Origin: UBA4736 sp002404015 | GTDB taxonomy: Bacteria; Chloroflexota; Dormibacteria; Dormibacterales; Dormibacteraceae | Reading direction: 5' to 3' | Assembly: GCA_036747295.1 (NCBI GenBank) | Contig: DAIOCN010000014.1 | Span: 8,550 to 72,549, forward strand | Length of the DNA stretch: 64,000 nucleotides | In this document: one piece after another, positions 56,611-64,000 of the stretch | Position numbering within the stretch: the first letter of the stretch is position 1 | Layout: each line of letters starts with the position of its first letter | Notes under the pieces: model-generated | Told to the model about the DNA's origin: nothing | The model's database searches: none | Seen by the model: the letters and a program-made list of their open reading frames with translations, nothing else | Program-made: the position numbers and the translations under genes

Positions 56611-57089
56611 AGGACCTCGCCGACGCCCTGGGCGACAACGTCCTCACGACGACGATCGGCAAGCTGGTCGGCTGGGGTCGCGCCAACTCCGTGTGGCCCG
56701 CCCAGTTCGGGCTGGCCTGCTGCGCGATCGAGATGATGCACTTCGCCGGCCCCACTTTCGATGTCGGCCGCTTCGGATCGGAGGCGTTTCGGGCCTCGCC
56801 GCGCCAGGCCGACCTGATGATCGTCGCGGGCCGGGTCTCCCAGAAGATGGCGCCCGTGCTGCGCCAGGTCTACGACCAGATGCCCGAGCCCAAGTGGGTC
56901 ATCTCGATGGGCGCCTGCGCCTCCACGGGCGGGGTCTTCAACAACTACGCGCTGGTGCAGGGGGTCGACAAGATCGTCCCGGTCGACGTCTACGTGCCCG
57001 GCTGCCCGCCCCGCCCGGAAGACCTGATCAACGGCCTGATGATCCTCCAGGAGAAGATCAAGGCCCAGGGGATCAAGCCTCGAATTTGA
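56601..57089 (+). CDS. nuoB: NADH-quinone oxidoreductase subunit B
   Basis: 162 residues, TTG start at 56601. Holds the terminal 4Fe-4S cluster N2: Cys40-Cys41 (LACCAIEMM), Cys106 (GACASTGG) and Cys135 (PGCPPRPE). Passes electrons to quinone at the NuoB-NuoD interface. The start overlaps nuoA; the stop overlaps nuoC. Confidence 0.96.
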   Translation: MGVEDLADALGDNVLTTTIGKLVGWGRANSVWPAQFGLACCAIEMMHFAGPTFDVGRFGSEAFRASPRQADLMIVAGRVSQKMAPVLRQVYDQMPEPKWVISMGACASTGGVFNNYALVQGVDKIVPVDVYVPGCPPRPEDLINGLMILQEKIKAQGIKPRI

Positions 57090-57583
57090 GCCCAGTCAAG
57101 GTCAAGTCCAAGGTCCTGGCCCGCGGCGTCAGCGCGGGCGACCCTTGGCTCAGCGTTCCCCGCGAGTCGATCCGCGAGGTCCTGGCCGAGCTGAAGGCCC
57201 AGGGTTTCGAGAGCTTCGTCTTCCTGACCTGCGTCGACCACCTCGCCAGCCCTGTCCGGGAGAAGCCGCCCGAGCGCTTCGAGCTCGTGTATCAGCTGCG
57301 GCGTCTGGCGGACGGCGAGGAGGTCCGCGTCCGCGCCTTCCTGCCCGGCTCGGACCCTCGGATCGCCAGCGTGCACGACCTCTTCCGGCCGGCCAACTGG
57401 GACGAGCGGGAGGCGTACGACCTCTTCGGGGTCACCTTTGAGGGACACCCCGACCTGACCCGCATCCTGATGCCTGAGGACTGGGTAGGGCACCCGCTCC
57501 GCCGCGACTTCCCGGTCGGCGGCGAGCCGGTCGACTTCTCAGAGGACCACGAGACCTGGCAGACCGCCCCCAAGGACGCCTGA
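57086..57583 (+). CDS. nuoC: NADH-quinone oxidoreductase subunit C
   Basis: 165 residues from the TTG at 57086, overlapping the nuoB stop as TTGA. Contains the NuoC signature SVHDLFRPANWDEREAYDLFG and EGHPDLTRILMPEDWVGHPLRRDF. Peripheral-arm subunit, separate from NuoD here (not fused as in E. coli). Confidence 0.93.
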   Translation: MSPVKVKSKVLARGVSAGDPWLSVPRESIREVLAELKAQGFESFVFLTCVDHLASPVREKPPERFELVYQLRRLADGEEVRVRAFLPGSDPRIASVHDLFRPANWDEREAYDLFGVTFEGHPDLTRILMPEDWVGHPLRRDFPVGGEPVDFSEDHETWQTAPKDA

Positions 57584-57584
57584 C

Positions 57585-58814
57585 ATGACTGACACGAAGA
57601 CGCCCGAGGGCATCAGCGTGACCCGGACGGGCCAGCCGAGCGAGTTTGGCGGCGAGATCATGACCGTCAACTTCGGCCCCCAGCACCCCTCCACGCACGG
57701 CGTCCTGCGGCTGGTGGTGGACCTCGACGGCGAGGTCATCCGCCGCATCCGGCCGGTGATCGGATACCTGCATACCGGGATCGAGAAGCAGATGGAGGCC
57801 CTGCGCTACCAGCAGGCCGTGGTCGTCACCGACCGCCACGACTACCTCTCACCCCTCAGCAACAACCTGGCGTACGCGCTGGCGGTCGAGAGGCTGATGG
57901 GCGTCGAGGCGCCGGAGCGGGCGCAGTACCTCCGGGTGATCATGGTCGAGCTCACCAGGCTGGCCTCGCACCTGGTTTGGCTGGGCACCAGCTCGCTGGA
58001 GCTGGGCGCGATGAGCATGTTCATGTACTGCCTCCGCGAGCGGGACACCATCCTCGCCATGAACGAGGAGATCTCCGGCTACCGGATGCACACGTCCTAC
58101 ATCCGGCCGGGCGGCGTCATGGCGGACGCCACCGATCGCTTCTGGGACCTGCTGGGCGACTTCGTTGCGAAGATGCCCGGCCACGTGGACGAGTACGAGG
58201 ACATCCTCACCGCCAACCCCATCTGGCGGGCGCGCAACATCGGGATCGGCCACCTCTCAGCGGACGACGCCGTCGCGCTGGGCGCCACCGGCCCGATGCT
58301 CCGCGGCTCCGGGATCCCCTGGGACCTCCGCAAGACGCGGCCCTACTCGGCCTATCCCAAGTTCGACTTCGAGGTCGCGGTCGAGACTGCCGGCGACTGC
58401 TACGCCCGCTACCTGGTACGCATCAAGGAGATGCGCGAGTCGGTGAAGATCATCCAGCAAGCCGCCGACGGCATCCCCGGCGGCCCCGTCAACGTGGACG
58501 ACCGCAAGATGCTGCCGCCGCCCCGCGAGGAGCTGGAGACGTCGATGGAAGCCGTGATCCATCACTTCAAGCTCTTCACAGAGGGCTACTCGCCGCCCGC
58601 CGGCGATGTCTACCAGGCGGTCGAGTCGCCGCGCGGCGAGCATGGCTGCTACATCGTCTCGGACGGGACCCACAAGCCGCGGCGCGTCAAGTTCCGCGCG
58701 GCCTCGTTCGTGCACCTGCAGGCCCTCGAGCAGATGGCGCTGGGGTCGATGATCGCCGACATGATCGCCATCATCGGCACGGCGGACACCGTGCTCGGAG
58801 ACGTCGACCGATAG
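57585..58814 (+). CDS. nuoD: NADH-quinone oxidoreductase subunit D
   Basis: 409 residues, ATG 57585, 1 nt after nuoC. The 49-kDa subunit: NFGPQHPSTHGVLRL, IGYLHTGIEKQME, DRHDYLSPLSNN, and the terminal EQMALGSMIADMIAIIGTADTVLGDVDR. Forms the quinone pocket with NuoB; related to [NiFe] hydrogenase large subunits but without metal cysteines. Confidence 0.97.
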   Translation: MTDTKTPEGISVTRTGQPSEFGGEIMTVNFGPQHPSTHGVLRLVVDLDGEVIRRIRPVIGYLHTGIEKQMEALRYQQAVVVTDRHDYLSPLSNNLAYALAVERLMGVEAPERAQYLRVIMVELTRLASHLVWLGTSSLELGAMSMFMYCLRERDTILAMNEEISGYRMHTSYIRPGGVMADATDRFWDLLGDFVAKMPGHVDEYEDILTANPIWRARNIGIGHLSADDAVALGATGPMLRGSGIPWDLRKTRPYSAYPKFDFEVAVETAGDCYARYLVRIKEMRESVKIIQQAADGIPGGPVNVDDRKMLPPPREELETSMEAVIHHFKLFTEGYSPPAGDVYQAVESPRGEHGCYIVSDGTHKPRRVKFRAASFVHLQALEQMALGSMIADMIAIIGTADTVLGDVDR

Positions 58815-59332
58815 TGTCGCTGTCGGAGCACGCGGTCCACGAGATCAGGGCTCTGCCGGCCCGCTTCCCGGAGATCCGAAGCGCCGTCATGCCCGCCCTG
58901 GACATCGCCCAGGAGGACGCCGGCCACCTGACGCCGGACAACATGAGCGAGGTGGCCGGCCTCCTGAAGCTCGACCCCGGCTACGTGGAGGGCGTGGCCA
59001 CCTTCTATTCGCTCTTCCACCGGCAGCCGGTGGGCAAGCACCGGTTCTACGTCTGCGACAACCTCTCCTGCATGCTGCGGGGCGCCCAGGACTTGATCGG
59101 CCACCTGCACCAAACCCTGGGTGTCAGCAGCCCCGACGAGGTGAGCCGCGACGGGCTGTTCAGCGTGGAGGCGGTCGAGTGCCTGGGCGCCTGCGAGTAC
59201 GCGCCCATGATGCGGCTGGACCACCAGTACCACTACGACCTGACGGCCGAGAAGCTGGACCAGCTGATCGACGAGCGCCGAGCCGCCCAGGAGCCGGCCG
59301 TCAAGAAGCCGCGGGCACGAAAGAATGCCTGA
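58814..59332 (+). CDS. nuoE: NADH-quinone oxidoreductase subunit E
   Basis: 172 residues, GTG start at 58814 sharing one base with the nuoD stop. Thioredoxin-like fold with the N1a 2Fe-2S ligands Cys81, Cys86, Cys123 and Cys127 (VCDNLSC, CLGAC). Ala/Lys/Arg-rich C-terminal tail. Overlaps nuoF by 8 nt (ATGCCTGA). Confidence 0.95.
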   Translation: MSLSEHAVHEIRALPARFPEIRSAVMPALDIAQEDAGHLTPDNMSEVAGLLKLDPGYVEGVATFYSLFHRQPVGKHRFYVCDNLSCMLRGAQDLIGHLHQTLGVSSPDEVSRDGLFSVEAVECLGACEYAPMMRLDHQYHYDLTAEKLDQLIDERRAAQEPAVKKPRARKNA

Positions 59333-60641
59333 GCTGCGCGGCTCGCACGGCCCCGCCCCCCACCACCTGCTGACCCGCTGGTTCGGCACCTCCGACCTGC
59401 AGCGCCTCGAGGTCTATGCGGGCAAGCCGGGCGGCTATAAGAGCCTGCGCAAGGCGCTGCTCGACATGGCCCCGGCCGACATCACGAACGAGGTCAAGGC
59501 CTCCGGGCTGCGCGGCCGCGGCGGCGCCGGCTTCGCGACCGGGACCAAGTGGAGCTTCATCAACCGCGACGCCCCCGGCCCCAAGTACGTGGTGGTGAAC
59601 GCCGACGAGTCGGAGCCCGGCACCTCCAAGGACCGCTACATCATGGAGAACTCGCCGCACCTGCTCCTGGAGGGCATCATGATCGCCGCCTACGCGGTCG
59701 GCGCCAACCAGGCCTGGGTCTACATCCGGGGCGAGTACGACGGGCCTTACCGGCTGCTCGCCGAGGCGATCGCCGAGGCGCGCGCCAAGGGCTACCTGGG
59801 ACCGAAGCCGTTCGGCAAGGACTACCCGCTCGACATCCAGCTCTACCGCGGCCACGGCGCCTACATCTGCGGGGAGGAGACGGCGCTGCTGGAGTCGCTG
59901 GAGGGCAAGCGAGCCCAGCCCCGTTCCCGGCCGCCGTTTCCTGCGGTCAAAGGAGCCTGGGGGCGGCCCACGCTGCTGAACAACGTGGAGACGCTGGCCA
60001 CGGTGCCCTGGATCATCGCCAACGGGGGCGCCGCCTACGCCAAGTTCGGCACCGAGAAGTCGCCGGGCACGCGCCTCCTGTCGGTCAGCGGCAACGTGCG
60101 CAAACCGGGTGTCTACGAGGTCGAGCTGGGGCAGAGCTTCAGGCACGTGATCATGGAGCTGGCTGGCGGGCTGCCGGAGGGCCGGCAACTGAAGGTCTTC
60201 TGGCCGGGCGGCTCCTCGGCCCCGGTCCTCACCGCCGACATGCTGGATACCCATACCGACATGGAGTCGCTGGCGGCCGCCCATTCGATGGGCGGCTCGG
60301 GCGGCGTGATCGTGATGGACGACGCCCACTGCGTGGTGCGCGCGGCCCACCGCCTGCTCCAGTTCTACGCCCACGAGTCGTGCGGCAAGTGCACGCCCTG
60401 CCGGGTTGGCGGCAACTGGGCGGTGCGGACCTACGAGCGCCTCCTTGCTGGCGAGGGCAGCCCGGTCGACCTCCAGATCCTGGACCGCATCCAGCAGGGC
60501 GTGGCCAACGGCAAGTGCCTCTGCGGCCTGGGTGACTCGGCCGGCTGGGTGATCCAGTGGACGATGGCCCGCTTCCCCGATGAGTACGAGGAGCACGCTC
60601 GCAACGAGTGCTCGGTCGAGAAGGTGGCCGCGCATGCCTGA
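59325..60641 (+). CDS. nuoF: NADH-quinone oxidoreductase subunit F (NADH-binding)
   Basis: 438 residues, ATG at 59325. FMN site GLRGRGGAGFATGTKW, NADH site ESEPGTSKDRYIME, and N3 4Fe-4S ligands Cys353, Cys356, Cys359 (SCGKCTPCRVG) with Cys400 (KCLCGLGD) as the fourth. Accepts hydride from NADH. Its stop overlaps nuoG by the same 8-nt ATGCCTGA as nuoE-nuoF. Confidence 0.97.
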   Translation: MPELRGSHGPAPHHLLTRWFGTSDLQRLEVYAGKPGGYKSLRKALLDMAPADITNEVKASGLRGRGGAGFATGTKWSFINRDAPGPKYVVVNADESEPGTSKDRYIMENSPHLLLEGIMIAAYAVGANQAWVYIRGEYDGPYRLLAEAIAEARAKGYLGPKPFGKDYPLDIQLYRGHGAYICGEETALLESLEGKRAQPRSRPPFPAVKGAWGRPTLLNNVETLATVPWIIANGGAAYAKFGTEKSPGTRLLSVSGNVRKPGVYEVELGQSFRHVIMELAGGLPEGRQLKVFWPGGSSAPVLTADMLDTHTDMESLAAAHSMGGSGGVIVMDDAHCVVRAAHRLLQFYAHESCGKCTPCRVGGNWAVRTYERLLAGEGSPVDLQILDRIQQGVANGKCLCGLGDSAGWVIQWTMARFPDEYEEHARNECSVEKVAAHA

Positions 60642-62598
60642 CGAACCCCGACAGCGCGACCACCCGCAGTCGCCGCAGCCCGCGACCAGGGCGGCGGCGG
60701 CGGCGCCCGGGGACAAGCCCGCTGACGCGCCCAAGCCCCCCGACCAGGTCACGCTCACGATCGACGGCCACCCCGTCACGGTGCCCAAGGGAACACTCCT
60801 GGTGGAGGCGGCCAAGCTGCTGGCCATCGAGGTTCCCGTCTTCTGCTACCACCACAAGATGAACCCGGTGGGCGCCTGCCGGCTCTGCCTGGTCGAGATC
60901 TCGCCCGGCCCGCCCAAGCCGCAGACGGCCTGCACGACGCCCGCCGCCGAGGGCATGGTCGTCAAGACCAACAGCTCCTTGGCGGTCGCGGCCCGCGCCG
61001 ACATCCTGGAGTTCGAGCTGGTCAACCACCCGCTCGACTGCCCGGTCTGCGACAAGGGCGGTGAGTGCCCGCTCCAGGACTACACGTTCCGGCACGCCTT
61101 CCCGGTCAGCCGGATCGAGGGGCCCCGGCTCCACTTCAAGAAGCCGATCCTGCTGTCGGACATGATCGCGCTCGACCGCGAACGCTGCGTGCTCTGCTAC
61201 CGCTGCACGCGCTACTACGACGAGATCGCCTGGGAGCAGGAGCTGACCGTCGACGAGCGAGGCGTCGAGTCCTACATCGCGAGCCAGTTCGACCAGCCCC
61301 TGAAGTCGGTCTTCAGCGGCAACATCATCGACCTCTGCCCGGTCGGCGCCCTCACCTCCCGGGTCTGGCGCTTCGAGTCGCGGCCCTGGGACATGGCCCA
61401 CTCCGAGTCGGTTTGCTCCAAATGCTCGGTGGGCTGCAACGTCACCCTCTGGGAGCGTCGGAACGAGCTCGTCCGCGTCACGTCGCACGAGAACGACGAG
61501 ATCGACGACGGCTGGATCTGCGACCGCGGGCGCTTCGACTACACGCACGTCAACGACCCCGGCCGGCTGCGCGTCCCCGAGGTCGGCGGTGCTGCGGCGA
61601 GCTGGGAGCAGGCCCTGGACGCCCTGGTCCGCGGACTCGAGGGCAAGCAGCTTGGCGTCCGGATCCCGCAGGACATCACCAACGAGGAGGCCTACCTGCT
61701 CTCCCGGCTCCTGGCGGGACCCTGGCGGGGCGCCCGGGTGGCGATGGAGAACCGGACGACGCTTCCAGCGCCTGAGGGCGAGACGCTCAGCATCGCCGAG
61801 ATCGAGAGCGCCAGGGCGGTCGTCGTGATCGCGTCCAACATCGAGGACGACGTGCCGGTCGTCAACCTGCGCGTCAAGAAGGCCGTGAGCAAGCGGGGCG
61901 CGAAGCTGGTCGTGGTGCACCCGGACGAGCTGGACCTCGACCGCTGGCCCGGCGTCCACCACGTCCGCTCGAAGCCCGGAAAGGCGGCCGCCGCCCTCCG
62001 CGCGCTGGCCCGCCACGAGTACCTGAAAGAGGGCCCGGTCGCGATCCTGTACGGGGACGGTCGCGGCACCGAGGACGCGGCCGCGCTGGGCAAGGCGGTC
62101 GCGGAACTGGCCGCCGCAGTCGGCGGCAAGGTGATGCCGCTGCACCGGGCCACCAACGAGCGGGGCGCCCTGGCGGCGGGGGTCGTGGGCGACCAGGACG
62201 ACCTCGAGGGCTGCGAGGCGGTCTTCTGCTGGGGGCCCGGGGCGGTGCCGGCGAGCGCCCAGTTCGTGGCCGCCTGGGACAGCCTGCCTCGCCCGGGCCG
62301 GGAGCCCGACGTCCTGCTGCCGGCGCTGACGTTCGCGGAGACTCAGGGCAGCTACACGAACGTCGAGGGCCGCGTCCAGCTGCTGCGGCCGGTGCTGGCC
62401 GTGGAGCCCCCGCTCCGCGAGGGCTGGGAGTTGCTGCAGGACCTGGCCCAGAGGCTGGGCCTAGACATGGACTACCTGGGCATCTTCCACGTCCAGCGCG
62501 AGGCGGCTGCCGCCGTCCCCGCGTTCGCGACGCTGGCCGATCCCCCGTTCCCCGAACCGGAGCAGACCCCTGTCATGTACGGACCGGCCCGGCCATGA
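60634..62598 (+). CDS. nuoG: NADH-quinone oxidoreductase subunit G
   Basis: 654 residues from the ATG at 60634, after a Pro/Ala-rich lead of about 35 residues. N1b 2Fe-2S: Cys71, Cys82, Cys85, Cys100. Then HPLDCPVCDKGGEC (N5), RCVLCYRCTR with DLCPVG (N4), and CSKCSVGC plus GWICDRGRF, which supply the N7 ligands. The molybdopterin-like C-terminal domain is short, so the protein is smaller than E. coli NuoG (about 900). ATGA overlap with nuoH. Confidence 0.95.
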   Translation: MPDEPRQRDHPQSPQPATRAAAAAPGDKPADAPKPPDQVTLTIDGHPVTVPKGTLLVEAAKLLAIEVPVFCYHHKMNPVGACRLCLVEISPGPPKPQTACTTPAAEGMVVKTNSSLAVAARADILEFELVNHPLDCPVCDKGGECPLQDYTFRHAFPVSRIEGPRLHFKKPILLSDMIALDRERCVLCYRCTRYYDEIAWEQELTVDERGVESYIASQFDQPLKSVFSGNIIDLCPVGALTSRVWRFESRPWDMAHSESVCSKCSVGCNVTLWERRNELVRVTSHENDEIDDGWICDRGRFDYTHVNDPGRLRVPEVGGAAASWEQALDALVRGLEGKQLGVRIPQDITNEEAYLLSRLLAGPWRGARVAMENRTTLPAPEGETLSIAEIESARAVVVIASNIEDDVPVVNLRVKKAVSKRGAKLVVVHPDELDLDRWPGVHHVRSKPGKAAAALRALARHEYLKEGPVAILYGDGRGTEDAAALGKAVAELAAAVGGKVMPLHRATNERGALAAGVVGDQDDLEGCEAVFCWGPGAVPASAQFVAAWDSLPRPGREPDVLLPALTFAETQGSYTNVEGRVQLLRPVLAVEPPLREGWELLQDLAQRLGLDMDYLGIFHVQREAAAAVPAFATLADPPFPEPEQTPVMYGPARP

Positions 62599-63611
62599 AC
62601 CCCTGGGCGATCTACAACGACCCCCTCGGACACTGGGTGGTCGTCGTCGTGGCCATGGTGCTGCTGGTCTTCATACTGCTCACGGCGACCGCCTACACCG
62701 TCCTCTTCGAGCGCGTCGCTCTAGGCCGCCTGCAGCGGCGGCCGGGCCCCAACCGGGTAGGCCCGTTCGGACTCATGCAGATGGCCGCCGACGGCGTGAA
62801 GCTGGCCTTCAAGGAGAGTTTCGCGCCGAAGGACGTGGACCACATCCTCTTCCTGCTGGCGCCCGCCATCGCCGTGGCGGCCGCCTTCATGGCCTGGGCC
62901 GTGATCCCCTTCGGGATCTGGTACGGCTACACGTACTGGATCGCCGACCTCAACATCGGCGTGCTGCTGATCTTCGCCGTCAGCTCCATGAACGTCTACG
63001 CGATCATGCTGGGCGGCTGGGCCTCGAACAACAAATACTCGCTGCTGGGCGGGCTGCGCGCCGCGGCCCAGCTGATCAGCTACGAGATGGCGATGGGCCT
63101 CTCGCTGGTCCCGGTCTTCATGATCGTGGGCTCGCTCCGGCTCCAGGACATCGTCAACTTCCACGTCCACTGGGGGCCGTACGACGGCCCGCTGCCGCTC
63201 GTGATCGTGGCGCCGGTCAGCTTTGTCATCTTTTTGATCGCAGCCGTGGCCGAGACCAACCGCGCGCCGTTCGACCTGCCCGAGGCCGAGCAGGAGCTGG
63301 TCGGCGGCTTCCTGACCGAGTACTCCGGCCTCAAGTTCGTCTGCTTCTACCTCGGCGAGTACGTGAACATGGTCACCGCCTCGGCCCTCGCCTCCCTGCT
63401 CTTCTTCGGCGGCTGGTTCCTCTGGATCGTGCCGCCGTTCCTGGCTCTCTCGCTGAAGATCGTGTTCTTCCTTTTCGTGTACATCTGGCTGCGCGGCACC
63501 CTCCCCCGCCTCCGCTACGACATGCTGATGCGGCTGGGCTGGAAGTTCCTGCTGCCGCTGGCCATCGTCAACGTGATGGTCACAGCCGTGATCCTGGTAG
63601 CGGTCACATAG
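62595..63611 (+). CDS. nuoH: NADH-quinone oxidoreductase subunit H
   Basis: 338 residues, ATG at 62595 in the nuoG stop. About eight TM helices with the conserved loop RRPGPNRVGPFGLMQMAADGVKL... and EYSGLKFVCFYLGEY, TNRAPFDLPEAEQEL. Connects the peripheral arm to the proton-pumping membrane arm and lines the quinone channel. Confidence 0.97.
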   Translation: MNPWAIYNDPLGHWVVVVVAMVLLVFILLTATAYTVLFERVALGRLQRRPGPNRVGPFGLMQMAADGVKLAFKESFAPKDVDHILFLLAPAIAVAAAFMAWAVIPFGIWYGYTYWIADLNIGVLLIFAVSSMNVYAIMLGGWASNNKYSLLGGLRAAAQLISYEMAMGLSLVPVFMIVGSLRLQDIVNFHVHWGPYDGPLPLVIVAPVSFVIFLIAAVAETNRAPFDLPEAEQELVGGFLTEYSGLKFVCFYLGEYVNMVTASALASLLFFGGWFLWIVPPFLALSLKIVFFLFVYIWLRGTLPRLRYDMLMRLGWKFLLPLAIVNVMVTAVILVAVT

Positions 63612-63638
63612 TGTCCCGCTCCGGAGAGCCGGACACTA
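63609..63638 (+). promoter_or_regulatory. Hairpin between nuoH and nuoI
   Basis: TAGTGTCC (63609-63616) and GGACACTA (63631-63638) form a perfect 8-bp inverted repeat; CTCCGGAG (63619-63626) is a second palindrome inside the loop. It begins at the nuoH stop and ends 10 nt before the nuoI ATG. No U-run, so an RNA processing or stability element, or a partial attenuator, is more likely than a terminator. Confidence 0.5.
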
Positions 63639-63648
63639 GGGGATAGCG

Positions 63649-64000
63649 ATGCCTGACAAGAACCAGAACGTGCTGCGCGACGTGGCCGCCCTCGCGACCG
63701 GCTTCAAGACCACCCTCGGCGAGTTCTTCCAGCCCGTCGTCACCCAGGAGTACCCGGAGGAGAAGACGCCGCGCTCCCAGCGCTACCGGGGCCGCCACTA
63801 CCTGCGCCGCTACGAGAACGGGCTCGAGCGCTGCATCGGCTGCGAGCTCTGCGCGGCGGCCTGCCCGGTGGGCTGCATCCTGGTCATCGCGGCCGACAAC
63901 TCGGAGGGCGAACGGGTCAGCCCGGGCGAGCGCTACGCCAAGGTCTACGAGATCAACATGCTGCGCTGCATCTTCTGCGGCTACTGCGAGGAGGCCTGCC
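63649..64000 (+). CDS. nuoI: NADH-quinone oxidoreductase subunit I, N-terminal part
   Basis: 117 residues are visible; the window ends inside the second ferredoxin motif. ATG at 63649 preceded by GGGGAT. Two 4Fe-4S motifs: CIGCELCAAACPVGC and CIFCGYCEEAC (clusters N6a and N6b). It carries electrons from NuoG to NuoB. The operon continues to the right, presumably with nuoJKLMN. Confidence 0.95.
   Translation, partial: MPDKNQNVLRDVAALATGFKTTLGEFFQPVVTQEYPEEKTPRSQRYRGRHYLRRYENGLERCIGCELCAAACPVGCILVIAADNSEGERVSPGERYAKVYEINMLRCIFCGYCEEAC

Overview
The window is GC-rich DNA from a soil-type, high-GC Gram-positive-like bacterium. Actinomycetota or a neighbouring lineage such as Dormibacterota/Chloroflexota is most likely. 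This is inferred from family content (DUF222-HNH, DUF1918, OpcA, DUF5667, NarL-type two-component genes, GTG/TTG starts, probable leaderless promoters) and not from any rRNA, so the phylum stays open. Genes are tightly packed and most start codons overlap the preceding stop.

Layout. (1) 1-13.7 kb, mixed housekeeping and surface functions: the end of an FKBP prolyl isomerase, an MFS exporter divergent from a membrane pseudokinase, an HTH-amidase-globin-DUF1330 cluster, an ABC exporter, a PQQ-type sugar dehydrogenase lipoprotein, a secreted DUF6351 hydrolase, a PRC-barrel protein and a DUF222-HNH gene with an SOS-box-like start region. (2) 13.8-23.4 kb, variable region: a two-gene ABC system, a NarL-type sensor/regulator pair, three similar small membrane proteins (one frameshifted), a vapBC toxin-antitoxin pair, three copies of a 31-bp direct repeat, a 27-residue membrane peptide and tRNA-Ser(GGA). 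(3) 23.4-39.8 kb, one minus-strand gene train holding the oxidative and non-oxidative pentose phosphate pathway: a sigma-like/DUF5667 membrane protein, a GH38 mannosidase, a gluconokinase-like FGGY kinase, tkt, fused tal-pgi, gnd, zwf, opcA, pgl, rpe, rpiA and gndA. (4) 39.8-40.75 kb, a C39-like orphan and a duplicated, strongly hairpin-forming element. (5) 40.75-50.3 kb, a MoxR-DUF58-transglutaminase-PepF operon, a GlsB-like membrane protein, and a chelatase pair (AAA+ subunit I, and an I-VWA fusion). (6) 50.4-56.1 kb, an HD-GYP c-di-GMP phosphodiesterase, a methyltransferase-TrmI-NUDIX-mdh operon, and OsmC. (7) 56.25-64 kb, the complex I operon nuoABCDEFGHI, cut in nuoI by the window end.

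How it fits together. The sugar operon would take gluconate and glucose 6-phosphate through both branches of the pentose phosphate pathway. It has two 6-phosphogluconate dehydrogenases whose cofactor-binding residues predict NADP+ for one and NAD+ for the other. Malate dehydrogenase and complex I provide the respiratory end. The least explained parts are the repeat-flanked 20.3-22.7 kb segment, the 40.38-40.75 kb structured duplication, the membrane-anchored sigma-like protein heading the sugar operon, and the pseudokinase.
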